Of a stretch of 64,000 nucleotides of DNA, positions 49,548 to 61,980 are shown piece by piece. The notes below the pieces were generated by a model. That model had not been told where the DNA came from, made no database searches, and saw only the letters and a program-made list of their open reading frames with translations. A program made the translations under genes and the position numbers. The stretch lies in contig OENT01000213.1 in the NCBI GenBank assembly GCA_900239685.1, positions 62,001 through 126,000 on the forward strand, read 5' to 3'. This DNA is from Rotaria macrura. Lineage: Eukaryota > Rotifera > Eurotatoria > Philodinida > Philodinidae. The first letter of the stretch is position 1. Each line of letters begins with the position of its first letter.

Positions 49548-52169
49548 TGCTTTTGTTTCACTTATGCCTATTGATCATCTGCAAAAGAGAAGATATGAAT
49601 AATGGAAACCTTCGACTAGTTTATTATTTTTTGTCTAACAATTAACATCATCGATACGTGCTTCGAATTCTTTTTTCTTCCTCGTTTATGAAAAGAACAG
49701 GAAATAGAAAGTTTTTCATTTGTTATAGGATACTATCAGACAGCTCTTTTCTGTTTCTATTCTCAACCAATTAGTTATTCTATACATACATTATTTTGCT
49801 GGATGAAACTCATTGCTTTGTTTTTTTTTGTTAGCTAAATTAATGCGTATTTGTCTAAATTTATTCACTAATGAGCTACCTAAATCTAAATGTGTGTATG
49901 ATCAGTGGAACATCTAGATATGAAATTCATTACTGACTTCTATTTTATCGGTTAATATGTTCGACGTTTTGCATTACAATAATGAAAAAATAACAAATTA
50001 TTGATAAAGAAAAGAATGTAATATACATCTACATGACAGAAACATGAGACGATAATTGATTTACGCATTCTTACCAATCTGATAAATTATGAAAGACGAG
50101 TTTTCACTCTTATAGTATGCTTATTGTTTTCTCAATTAAATAGACAAGATTTTTATTACCCTCGGAACGTATTCGAATCATTCGGGCGCCATTCTCGTTC
50201 GTAATTTACAATTTACCTTTCTCTCCAATGAATCAATAGATCTATCGAAAAACAGAGGAAAACGCCTCGATTTGAATGTCGACATAGAGTATTCGTATTG
50301 TTTGCACACTCATCATTCGCAAGCCGAAAATTGCACAAAACAAAATATACAGAGAAAATGTACTTCGATATTTTCATAAGCAAGTTTAGTTCGTCATAGA
50401 TTAGTTTATTGAGAACTTACAGTGTAATCTAATCAACAACTGTTTAACCGAATTCGATGGAAAAAAAGTTCGATCATAGATGAAGACCTACGTGCCAGTT
50501 CTGCTTTGCTTACATCAATTTCTCACAGCAATACATTTTCTATTTCTTGGTGTGACATGAATAATAATGAAATGGAATCAATCGCTTTCGATGACCTAAA
50601 AATTTTCTACATGTGATTCTGAATAAGCAATTTCGATGAAAAGCGTTTTTACCTACCTATCTTCGACATCTCCAATAGAACCTTCAATTAATTTGAAAAT
50701 AGATGACACTACACTGATTAGATCAATGTAATAAAAGAAAGAGATTTGGTTCAGATGTAGTCACTGGTTAATATAAAATAAATAATATGCTCAGCAGAGA
50801 AGCGAAAATGCAAACTGACATCAATGTAGTCTTGCCGAGTCCTGATACTATCTTAATCGTGTCAAACTTTGTTTCTTTTTTTTCTGTGTCAAGTATTGCA
50901 GAGTTTCATATTGTAATAGAAATTCTATCAAACTTAATGGAAAAAAAATTAGTTCTTCCTCACTATAACTATTTCTGCCATGAAATTCTATTTCCAGTTT
51001 GTTCTTCAGAGAAAAGTATAAACGTGTGACATTTTACTATCTGTGCTAGTTTATAGTGAAAATATTCTGGGGAGGTTCTCGAATCGTATTTTCTCGTTTG
51101 TTCAATGCAGAAAAGTAGAAAAATTCAAAACTCATACTGCATGTCTTCAACAACGCTTCGGTAAATTCTCCCCACTGTTCTGGTTGACTTAACTTGCAAG
51201 AAAAGAAAAGATACTCGGTTACATTCAATGGTTTAAAGACTTGGGCGAAGATAAATCTTATAAAAACTCTTGTCTATCGAATGCAAAATCAAAGTACGTA
51301 GAAATCCACATGGGTAGACATGTGTTTTGATTTTGACGGTTATCTAGATCAAAACATTCAAATGCGACGACAATGTCATCCAGAAAGAAAACACGACTTG
51401 CTTTGCCCTGAAACTAATAAAACACAGCAGGAAGAGAGTGAAAATAAAATAAGTTAATTATTGTGCTTTCTCCTAATTAACATTCAACATGAAAGTTTAA
51501 TCGCACTAAATAACGAACTTCCCCAAAATTGCTTATGTCTCTATATGTAGAAAGGAATTTAGGATGTTCATACTGGCAAAATTGATGAGCTAATGATTAG
51601 ATTGCTTGAGCGAAGAAGATTATAAATGCATTTTTCCAGTAGACGACTATTTTCGCGCCGGATTTATCTGCACTCCTATTAAATATTCAATGAAAATCAT
51701 TGAAATAAAGTCTACGCTGGCTATTTTCTCTTAACTTAATACATTATAGATGACAAGATAAACCGGTGTTAGTCTCTACTTTTTTTCTCTTCTTTTTTAT
51801 CCCGAGAAAAGAAAATTATATATTCTTTTCTGTCATTTATTACTTAGCATGAATCTTATTCGTGATTATTAATATTAATCTTCAAGAAATTTTTGACAAA
51901 GAATCAAAACTAATAATTTATCATAATTTTATGTTCTCTCGAAAAGAATCAACTTGAATTATACACTCTTCGGCAGATTGGGTTGAAATCAGACGATCTT
52001 TTCTTATATTCAGACCAACGTGTTATTTCATAGGAGAAATATTTTTCTGTCATTGATACGCCTTTCATTGTTAAGATCTTGGCAAACTTGCAATTGAGTC
52101 GAAAAGTAAATGCACATGGTGTTAGTTATTTTATTAACAAAATAGAAAAAAAAGAATTATTAATTCATA
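49548..52169. other. Intergenic region, nothing recognised
   Basis: AT-rich with random short frames. It separates the GPCR promoter side from the 3' end of TBC1D19. No RNA gene or repeat noticed. Confidence 0.35.
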
Positions 52170-55100
52170 TCAATGTCCAAGTATAAATTGAAGTAGTGGT
52201 ACCACTTTGATGGATGATATGTCGGAAAATATAGCCTAAATTATATGCACACACACGTATATGTGTGTTATAAATCATTGAATTTCTTACTTCAACTGCT
52301 GATTCGCTTGTTACTGTTAAAACATTTGCTTTGCGTAAGACAAATATTGCAACAGCAAGAACTGGATTAGCAGAAGAGAAAAAAAACACGAGTTTTTAAA
52401 AATCAAAAGAAAAGATGAAATTCATTCGATTACTAGATAGGATCTCCAAAGAATCGTAGGCAAGAATTCGGTCCCAAAGTGCTAATAATTGATTCGAAGC
52501 TAAATAGCCCGAGAACGCTCTCATCATCCATTTGAATGCAATGCGCAATCTAAGAAGAAATCGTTTGCGTTTGTTCGATTCATCAATAAATAAAAACTCT
52601 TTTTTACGGTTGAACTTGAATATCCTGCATATGAAACCATAGTTCAGGTGAAACTTGTCGTAGTAGACATTCAAATAGAACACATAAACCAACAATAGCC
52701 TAGAAACATAAAATTTCCCTCCGAAACATACTTCACATATGCGTTTCTTTTTCTCACATTTGGCGAAGCTGAAATATGATGTAAATTGAAAAAATATTTT
52801 ATATAAAATTGTCGAAAGATAAAATATAAATGAATTGGATCTTCAAAAACGAAACACATTGGTGCAACTTCGAAAATAAAATAATATTTTATTGTAATGA
52901 AAAGCAAAATAGAATCATTTGTTTTACCAAGCATAGAGAAACCATAGAACGGAATTATTCCGCTAGGTGGATATATAACTGAACATTCTTCAGCGCCGAT
53001 TTTCTTCTTTATAAATGAACGTGCAGGCTCACAACCACTTGCACTGTTTGCGAAACACGATTGAATATATGTATCGCGAGAAAATAGTAAAAGAACCTGC
53101 TTTTAATAATTAATACAAAGACAGCGCAGCACAACAGTCTTGTTTTGCTTCCTTACTTGGTACAAATAGTCTTCAAAGACAAACAATTGATCATCATTGA
53201 CTGCTGTTAATTTCACATCCTATAGAGAGGAAAAAGATGTGTTCTGCTTTATTTTTACAAACTCATGACATGCTCGAAGTCATTCGACTATTGTTGATAC
53301 TCTTGAACTCTTAACTGAATAATGAAAGTGCATGAGAGAACGCGCGAAATGAAGAGAAACATGAAGCATTGTTGAATCATCTTGTCAATTTACGATTTAA
53401 GTCTTCATTGCCAAGATTACATGTCTATGTAACATGGTACGCGACATTTCGCTAGCCTAGAGAGAAGCATAAGTAGCTCTTCTTCATCTCAAAGGCTTAA
53501 CATATCCTGTTTTGCGATGAGTTGACCTTTTTTTCATTAAAATCTTCTCGGATTCACTTGACATGCGATGCTTGTACGAATCAAAGTCAAGATAAAATAG
53601 TGACACTTATTACGGATCAAGAAGCAAATTCATTATCACAATATGATACTTGAATCAAGACGAGAAATCTCTTGCTTACGGGCATACCACGTTGAAAACA
53701 CCAGTTCTCGTCCGATCATTGAAGTTAAGCAACGTCGGGCTCGGTTAGTACTTCGATGGATGGCCCCCTGGGAATACCGTGTGTCGTAAGCTCTTTAACA
53801 ATGAGCATTTTCTTTTTTAGAATCCTCTATGAGAAAATTTCGACATGCAAAATTGTCTCAAATCTGCTACTTTTCCGAAGACGTTGAATAATTGTTCTAA
53901 ACAAACTTGTCTTATCTAGTGATATGCGTAAGCATAGCGCAAAGTCGGTCTTTCGATCTAGGTAACAATACACGAAAGAACTATTCGGAACATAGTCCAC
54001 GTCTGACAGAACTTGTATACGAGATATAACATTATTATTCCTTGACGTCTCAATATACGGGTGTTCCTAATATAATTTACTTAGTTTCTAGACATGAATC
54101 AACTTCTTAGTCGATGTCATCGATTTTTGACAGCTCTAAATGTAGAAAAAGAAACGCTGAGGGAAATATGTTTCTAGCACATTAAATCTAATTATCGGCT
54201 TTTCTTTATATTTAACTGACATGTTTCGTTTCGATACGAGCAGTGGACTTGAGTTTAGTCGTCAACAAAACGATTTGAATAATTGTCTGTAGTATATTGA
54301 ATGAGACATGGAACCTGCAAATCTTTTTCACTGATGAACCGGAATCCATTTCTCATTTGAGATAGTGCCTCTAGATCAACCTGAATAAAGCGATGCAACA
54401 TAATAAGTAACTCGCGTCAAATTTCTTTTATGAGTAATATAGTCAGTTATTACCGGTCTCTATTGAGTTTCCACTTTAAGCTATGTAATATAGAAGATTT
54501 CGTGAAGTTCATTCGGAAAGATCTAGAGGGAAAAAGGTCATCGAAGACAACACAATTTATGAAGGACAAAATAACAAGGAGAAATGACGTATTTCTGTTT
54601 TAAAAATGTAGAATACAAATGTCTTAGTAGAATATATCTTTAGCAGATGCGAGTATTCGATGTCAAATAAAATAGTGCTCCTTGCGATTTATTGAAATAT
54701 TTGACCTAGGGCAAATAGAAAACTCAAGGTATTCAAGGAGATAAATATTTAATTCGAATGATTGAATAAAAGGAATTTCATGACATGGAATTTTTGACAA
54801 TGACTGACAACAATTTAATAGAAAAAAGAAGGAAGTATGTTTGAAAAAATCGAAAACAACAGTAAGTTCATGTGCTGGGAAATGAATTCGTTGGTGAAAT
54901 TATAAATTAGACTGAGAAAATGATAATTTAAAGTTTTTCAGATCGGTTGATTTGCTTTGTCGACGGTCTTTATGTTTGATGTGTTTTGAATGCTGAATGA
55001 CTAAAACAGAACAGTCATCTGCACTTCTTTTCTAACAAACAAAAAGTCGAACAGTTTCTAAGACAGAGCTCGGTCTCATTCGATTAAAAGTGATAAAAAC

Positions 55101-57871
55101 GGGATCAGACCATCATTCTACCACGCCTTCTTCAATCATTATTAGAGAATCCTCTCGAGAGCCATACTAATTACTGATAGATCTAGACAGAGAAATGAAA
55201 AGATTTGATGTTTATGACAGCGGAAATGATCCAGAACATACGTGAACATTTGAAAGACACAAAATTGAAAATTTACAGTTAGATATTCTTATACTATAGT
55301 TTTAATATTCTTCGACATCAATTTCTACGAATGTATAACGATCATTTACGGTACGATTAACAAGAATAACTGAAATATAGTCATAGTATCTGAACATTGT
55401 TGTCTATGAATTATGTTCAAATCAACTATCTGACAAAGACAAAAGGAAACAGTGATATCCGCTACTGAATTATCGCACTGGTAGTTTTTATAATAGATTA
55501 ATATTCAAATAAAGTTTGGGGCATAGATCTGTCTGGCTATATATAACTGGATTATTCCTCATGTTTGAAGTCATAGAATCTATTTGGTGAAGCTGAGAAA
55601 AATGGAAAATTTCATACTGCACAATAATCTAGAGCCCACTTTTCAAAGTGAATAAACTAACGTCATATGATAATACACATATCTATGTTTGTTTAAGCAA
55701 TCCATTTCTATGCCGTTATATCGATGTTGACGTTTTCTTTTTAGGAAATCTACTCACTTAGAATAGAAAAGCAAACTAGTACTCGTGTTGATTTTCAAGT
55801 AATGCCTATTTTTTCGAATTCTGATTCAATGGCCGAGTCTCTCTTGAGATACAATAAGAAATATTTTTGTTTGAAATCACGAAAAACTCAGTAGATTGAA
55901 CTGCAATTGTAAAATTCCTCTTTTCTGATATCTATTTAACATTTTCGTGAATATCTTACACAGACGTTGTTGACAGATAGTCGATTTCAACGCGATTACA
56001 TTCGAGTTCAAGTGAATCACTCATGGCAAACGTCGAAAGTGTATTCATTGATTCTATTTCTACACTAATGACAAACATTCTCAGCTTTGAAGTTAAAACG
56101 ACAGGACGTCTGTTGAAACATGAAATGCAAATATTTAAGAAATTATATTTGCCTTTAGTAGTTAGATTAATTATCGCCTACGCGTTAGTTGCCTGAGTGA
56201 TCCAAAATGATTAGTTGTTTATGAAGGCACGTTCTTCATTTCCTTTTGATTAATTCAATCAATGAATAAAAGAATACGAACGAACAAAAACGAGTGCATG
56301 GTTAATTCTAAAAGTAACAACTCCCATACATTTTCATCACAAATTCGAAATAGAACAAAGACAAAAGGAAAACAAGTTCAATTTCCTCTATGCATTATTT
56401 CATATCAGGACATGGAAAGAAGAAATTGATGCAACACGAATGAAGTTGGCATACCTTAAAATAGAGACTATCAACCAAGAGATCATAATCGATAACATTC
56501 TGTTTCAGATAATTGAAATAGGTAACATGCTAAAATGTCAAACATAGGAAAGTGAAAAGAAAAACCACGTTCAACTATTTTTTAAAATAGAAACGAGACT
56601 CAGATATCATACCCAATTTGAAAGTTCAACGTCTAACATGCTAGACCATAGTTTTCCTCGAAGACTTGTTGGACAACCACGTCGAGCATATTCTCTAACA
56701 GCAAGTAAATTCGATTTTTTTTCGAGAACTAAAAGCAAACCTTATTTTAGTAATCGTTTTTCGAGATTTAATTTAATTTCAGTTCTATTCTCCGTACTTT
56801 GTAATGCTAATTTGATATTTTCTTCTTCTTTAGCTTCATTAAATGTTTCATCGGAACAGTACTGAATTATGTTTGGGCGAAGATCCGCATATAGATTTTT
56901 CTATTCAATAATGTTCACTTTAAGTGTCGAACATAAATTGATTCTTAAAATAGAACATACGATTTCTATAAACGTTTTCGTTACTAATGGGATTTTAATT
57001 AAGCCGCAACTGTAAAAAAATAACCGAAATAAAATATAATAGACGAATAAGAGATCAATCTAACTTCCATATTGGTTCGTCGATTTTTAAGTTTGGATTG
57101 ACTAATACACAAATAACATCGAGAAAGTCTTTAGCTGAATAAACAGGACGAAAACGATTTAAATCTTTTAACGGAAACAAACAACGAACATTGTCATTGC
57201 ACTAAGATAAATAGCTAAAGACAAACCTCCGCAAACATGGCCCAGTTCATTCCAATGTCTTCGTACTGCTCGCATTTCATTTTCGTTTCTCTATTGATAT
57301 TCATCAAAAAACAAAAGAGAACTAGAAACTTATTTTTTTATCGAAAATGAATTTCAAGAAACTTGTCGTGCTAATGGTAAATTCACTTCAGTACACATCG
57401 TATTCAAACTTTTTACTATGCGTTTTTCCCATGCTGACTAAAACATAACCGGTGAAACAACGAAGTAATTAATTTCATCAAAGAAAAAGGAGAACAGACT
57501 TGACCCTTCTTCAAATAATCGATTTCATATTTATGTCCATTGACCGCAGATAATTGATTCGATTTAAATAAATTTTGATAATATTCGTATTGATCTTTTG
57601 TTTCGTTTTTTTTGTGGAAAGAATAAGAAAAGAAAACGAATTAACCCAAATAAAAATCACAAAACTAAGAATAGACTTGAGACAAACCTGATTGTTGAAT
57701 TGTTTTAACTAACGATTGAAAATCCTCAACGAGTTTGCCAGTTGAAATTAATAATTTCTAGCATAAGACAAATAATTAACAAAACACAAGATGACAAATC
57801 TGTATTTGTAACCATACCACACTTTGATTTAAAAATGACTGTTTTAATTTTTCATCGAATTTTTCATTCAT
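52170..57871 (-). CDS. TBC1D19: TBC1 domain family member 19 orthologue
   Basis: About a dozen exons follow the vertebrate TBC1D19 sequence almost block by block. Exons fixed by splice sites and phase are 57871-57818, 57757-57688, 56529-56455 (ending LLVDSLYFK), 53219-53157 (DVKLTAVNDDQLFVFEDYLYQ in part), 53096-52928, 52867 onward (VAPMCFVFEDPIHLYFIF), then to 52608, 52549-52434 (FKWMMRAFSGYLASNQLL), 52361-52291 (LAVAIFVLRKANVL) and 52235-52170 (KVVPLLQFILGH, stop). Further exons between 57600 and 56640 carry SAWEKRIVKSLNTMCTE-, RFRPVYSAKDFLDV- and REYARRGCPTSLRGKLW-type segments. TBC domains activate GTP hydrolysis on Rab proteins. In this member the region upstream of RRGCPTSLRGKLW is the N-terminal extension. 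The start is uncertain: ATG at 57871 is chosen, but an open frame runs back to 58018. Introns are mostly 45-100 nt, but one is 3.2 kb. Confidence 0.9.
53220..56454 (-). other. Exceptionally long TBC1D19 intron (3,235 nt)
   Basis: It lies between the exon ending LLVDSLYFK (donor GTATGC) and the exon starting DVKLTAV (acceptor ctatag). Apart from the 5S-like sequence at 53674-53792 I recognise no exon, transposon end or repeat in it. Confidence 0.8.
53674..53792 (+). rRNA. 5S rRNA-like sequence, opposite strand inside a TBC1D19 intron
   Basis: GCTTACGGGCATACCACGTTG, AACACCAGTTCTCGTCCGATC, GAAGTTAAGCAACGTCGGGC and GGTTAGTACTT follow the animal 5S rRNA in order. The closing CTGGGAATACC and GTCGTAAGC pair with the start. 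The length of about 119 nt is right. Several internal-promoter and stem positions differ from the usual animal sequence: GATGGATGGCCCCCTGGG where GATGGGTGACCGCCTGGG is expected. The downstream T run is only three long. It may be a diverged or dead dispersed copy rather than a working gene. Confidence 0.8.
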
Positions 57872-59606
57872 TTTATTTCTAATCTTAAAGAGAAAATATT
57901 TCGCAGAAATTAGTTCAACGTCGATGTTCACATATTGAAAAATGACTTCTCTCCTATCGTTGTAATAATCATCGACATTAAAGTTGATGAAAAACTTTCT
58001 CTTCCAAATATTTATCACTTATGTATGAATGCGAGAGAAACAAAGAAAGAGCAACTATCGACTACGATCAAGTTTGAGGATATCGATTGAGCTATCTATC
58101 TTTTGACAATATGGAAGATTGTTCATTCAGCTAGGTCACTTATTGAAACTCACGCGGTTCACATTTCTTCGTGTCCATCACAACGAAAATTAATGAGTGC
58201 GAAATAAACTTTCTATGGAGTTGAAAGTTTTTGGCTTGTAGACAAGTCTTTTAGACGAACATCTCTCATTGTTAATTAAATGTTCAAATAGAATGTTCAT
58301 CGCGATATGACCGATATTTCAGATCGATGCATGGCAAGCAACCATGTCATGGTAACCATTAGGGCTCCTAAGCAGATGAGGACATCTGTCGGTAAATGGC
58401 CTTTATCTGTAGAGTCTCATCGTTCTTTCATTGATTTAAGATGTAAGAATGGCTGATTGACCGAACTCGTATTCAAGAACAATGTGTTCTATTACGAAGA
58501 TACTCAAGTTAGATACTTAATTAGTGAAGATATTCTTAATTCATCATCAAGAATACTATCTTTTACCATTTAAAGCAAAAGAATCGGATTCTACGATTCG
58601 AATTAATTTGTAAGTTGAATCAAATATCAGATAATATATAGATAGCCATCAGATGATGTCCCATCAAATTCAAACGATTCAAATAGATTCCATTTACTAT
58701 TTCACCCGATTGGAATCCATGCAAAATATCATTGCTTTTCCTAGCATTGATTATGATGGGCAAGAATTTTGATTCTCAACATCAAATCACGTTGAGAGCG
58801 AACTAATTCAGAAAATTTTCTATACAAAATTGACGTTATCAACGAAGAATTCATTCAAAAACATGTTCGATAAATGTTTCTCTAGCATGAATCCGACCAA
58901 GATTAATTTTTGAACAAAATTCGCTTTCGTCGATTTGAATTTCAAGTGCTCGTTGTAAGATCTCTATCCCATTTGTAATTTATTTCGTAAGTCTATATCT
59001 CTCCATGCATGAAACCACGTTATGCAATGTATACAGTGTTAATAAACGTTGAGAAATTCCTTATGGAAAAGCTGTAAAAGATGAGGAAACCGAAAGGAAC
59101 CTAGACGACAAAATACTAGAATGAAATTAGAATTTTCAACATGCTTAAAAGAAAAGCGAGGAATCCATTAATTCTGGCTAAGAATGATGGAAAAGAAGAA
59201 GCCGCTGAATTCATGTCTGCAGTCCTATAGATGAAAAGAAAAAATTCTTCCGATTACAATTTGACGACGATACACTTCATGGCACTCGCTTGTATTGAAG
59301 AATATTTGCTGAACTAGAACAACCAATTCTATCAGTTTGATAGGCAATAATAAAGATCATGTAGGAGAACTGAATCCAATTTAATGCAGCAGGAAAAACA
59401 AGACTTGAATTGCATTTTTTCATTAGATATTGAAATAAAAATTTTCAGAAGAAATCCTTTGATTTCTTTTCATAATCAATAGTCTATTTTCTTTCTTTGG
59501 TTTTAATACTATTGAAATGAATCACTTTATTGACTTGCGATTGGTTGGTTGATAAAAAAAGCTGACGTGTACACAGTGTACGTGTGTTTTTTTCTTTCTT
59601 TTCTAG
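57872..59606. other. Divergent intergenic region, TBC1D19 / secreted protein gene
   Basis: Promoters of the two divergent genes must lie here, but I see no clear core element. A pyrimidine-rich stretch ending TTTCTTTCTTTTCTAG (about 59591-59606) abuts the next start codon. Confidence 0.4.
59591..59606 (+). promoter_or_regulatory. Candidate trans-splice (spliced-leader) acceptor at a start codon
   Basis: A polypyrimidine tract followed by CTAG ends directly at ATG 59607. A cis-intron in the 5' UTR would look the same. Bdelloid rotifers are known to add a spliced leader, so an outron is the simpler reading. Confidence 0.5.
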
Positions 59607-61812
59607 ATGGCTATAAAATCGTTTTTTACCATATTTTTTATCGGAACAGGTTTGTTTTGAAGCTCTTTTGTCTCTTTCTCGTACAAACCAATATCTAGAT
59701 AAATATTTTCAATAAAATTAGTTCATGGTCAACAACTTCGATGTGCATTTGATCGCCCCTTATTGGGTGAATATTATTCATATGAGAATGGTCTTGAAAC
59801 GCATACATCACTGAAGAAAAACGGTGACATTGATAGACTGTTTTATCGTCGACAATCTGGACTTGGTGCTAATGCTAATATAATAACGATTCTTGAAAGT
59901 CATGCACTTGGAGAATGTGTTCATCTTAATTGGAGGGCGAGTCCATTTCATCATATTTCAAAGTATCATTACGAACTGATTTACCGAGATAAGTAAGTGA
60001 AACGGTCATGAGATTCAGTTAATAGGCATTGACGAATTCTAGAAAAAAATCTTGTTATCGATGTTTTGAAATTTATAATCGAACACATAATATTCTTCAA
60101 ATACGAAAAAGTGAATGTGACGAAGTAACATCCATATCAGAAAATCAAATGAATATCCAAGATCTTTGTTTAACTATTAATGAAGAAGCTGAATTCGATA
60201 CTCTATTTCGTTCGTATTCTTTCATTTTAAATTTTCTTTTTCTTTATTTGCTTGTTTTCCTTTTTTTCTTATAACAGTAAAAACATATGCAGCGGAAGAA
60301 TGTCGCGCAACAATCTACGGAACATATCATTTTACATACGAATTTCGTGAAGGTGGTATTGGCATATGTGATAATCCAATATCGCGGTTAGTTTCTTGTC
60401 CTGATCCTGGAACGCCGTTCGAAGTTGTCAACGAACGTTTTTCGATGACGTATGGTTATTGTCGTGATCTTGTCTCATCGATTGATGCTCAACCACTTTA
60501 TCAATGTCTGGGCTATTGGATAAATGAAAAAGGTGATATATTTACTGCTATTGCTAATGAACGTGTTGGATCAGAACGTTGGTATGATAAGTTTCGTTGT
60601 ATGTTAACGCGTAAAGATCAACCACAGTGGTTTGCTAAGTCTTTGTTCGCTGAATGCTCTCGACTCTATTCGCCAACGGATGGACCAGAAAAAGTCATTA
60701 TAAAAGCAGTTATTCCAGAAGTTCCAACACCAACGTGTTTTTTTCCCGATAATTTCACTGGCGAATGGACAAATACCGCTAATGTTAATGCAAGAACAAT
60801 AATTAATTCGACACATATTCATGAAATAGCCAAAGTTAACAATCGAGGCTGGCTAAGAGAAACCTATTATGTTTGTCAACAAACGTCCCGCAGTCAATAT
60901 TTAGTTAAAGCTGTTACCACAGGAGAATGCTTTCCCTATTACATTTGTTTTGATTTTAAATCGCGTCATCATAATATACTACGATATAGAAAATCGAAAT
61001 CGTTTATGTCAAACGTTTACGCTGATTTATCGAAACGTGATCCGCTTTTTGAAGTTTGTTCATGGGTTAGTTTTGGCAACGATGCTAATTGGAAATATCA
61101 AGTACTTGTTTTGGATCCACCGGCATCGGTTGAATGTCCATTTACAGGCATGTGGACATTTAAACAAGTTGGACAACCGAACTCATTGATGCGGACACGT
61201 ATTCGTGGCGGGATTACACCACGACCTCGTGATCACGGTTGGTATATATCATGCGATCCGAAATATTCCGTTTCTCAATGGACCATTTGTAAAGATGAAA
61301 CGAAATCCATGCTTGTTGATAGAGATTACTGCCGACAATTAGATCAATTCGGAACACCGATTGGAGTTTATGAGCAGCCCGATTATATTTATCAATGTGC
61401 AGGCTATTGGAGAGAAGATTCGCGCTCGTATTTAATAACGTACGATCGTGATGATCCATATATTAATTTCAAGTGTTGGGTTTACGAACGCATCGATTTG
61501 TTCAAAATATATCTTTCAAGATCCGCTGGATCATTTTGTGGTTTTAATCAAACGTCTCAAAGTTATACGGCAGAAGATGGAGCCGATTTAAAAGTTGAAC
61601 TTGAAGAAGCTGAACGTATTCGTGAGTAATGTGCGTCTATTAATTACACTTTTGGATTTGACATTCTTCTAGATGATGATTGTCCACTTCGATATGATGA
61701 TGGTCGAAATCCTTGGCAGATAGTCGACGAATTTGTATATTATTATGCATCTGGATCAATAGTATTTCCTTCGTATTATCTCACGATTTTAGTAATTCTC
61801 ACGGTTCTTTAA
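59607..61812 (+). CDS. Secreted cysteine-rich protein with repeated C-x-F-x-G-x-W modules
   Basis: Five exons, 59607-59649, 59722-59992, 60043-60209, 60278-61621 and 61673-61812, join with matching phases to 654 residues. Exon 1 and the first codons of exon 2 give a signal peptide, MAIKSFFTIFFIGTVHG, probably cut before QQ. The body has many cysteines and two clearly related modules: CFFPDNFTGEWTN (near residue 310) and CPFTGMWTFKQ (near 445). It also has paired YQCLGYW and YQCAGYW segments, each followed by an acidic stretch. The C terminus ends in a hydrophobic tail, SYYLTILVILTVL, with no basic cytoplasmic end, which suggests a GPI anchor. The layout recalls animal extracellular proteins filed under DUF7042-DUF7045, but I name that family from memory and with reserve. 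Function unknown. COPA follows after 168 nt on the same strand. The donor after exon 3 (C/GTTCG) is weak. Confidence 0.8.
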
Positions 61813-61965
61813 TCAACATTTTCACAGTCATATTGTTTTCGTTTTCGAATTGATTTTTGTAATTCTATAGTCATCTTGTCTTCTCTCGTTCCTTTTCTAT
61901 TACATTCCAGTTTATTTTTCAACCATTTTACATTAGCAATAATTCACTTTTGTGAACGAATGTAA

Positions 61966-61978
61966 ATTCTGATTGTAG
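61966..61978 (+). promoter_or_regulatory. Candidate trans-splice acceptor before COPA
   Basis: TTCTGATTGTAG ends two bases before the COPA ATG. With only 168 nt to the stop codon of the upstream gene there is little room for a separate promoter, so this may be an internal acceptor of a two-gene transcript or a 5' UTR intron end. Confidence 0.4.
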
Positions 61979-61980
61979 AT

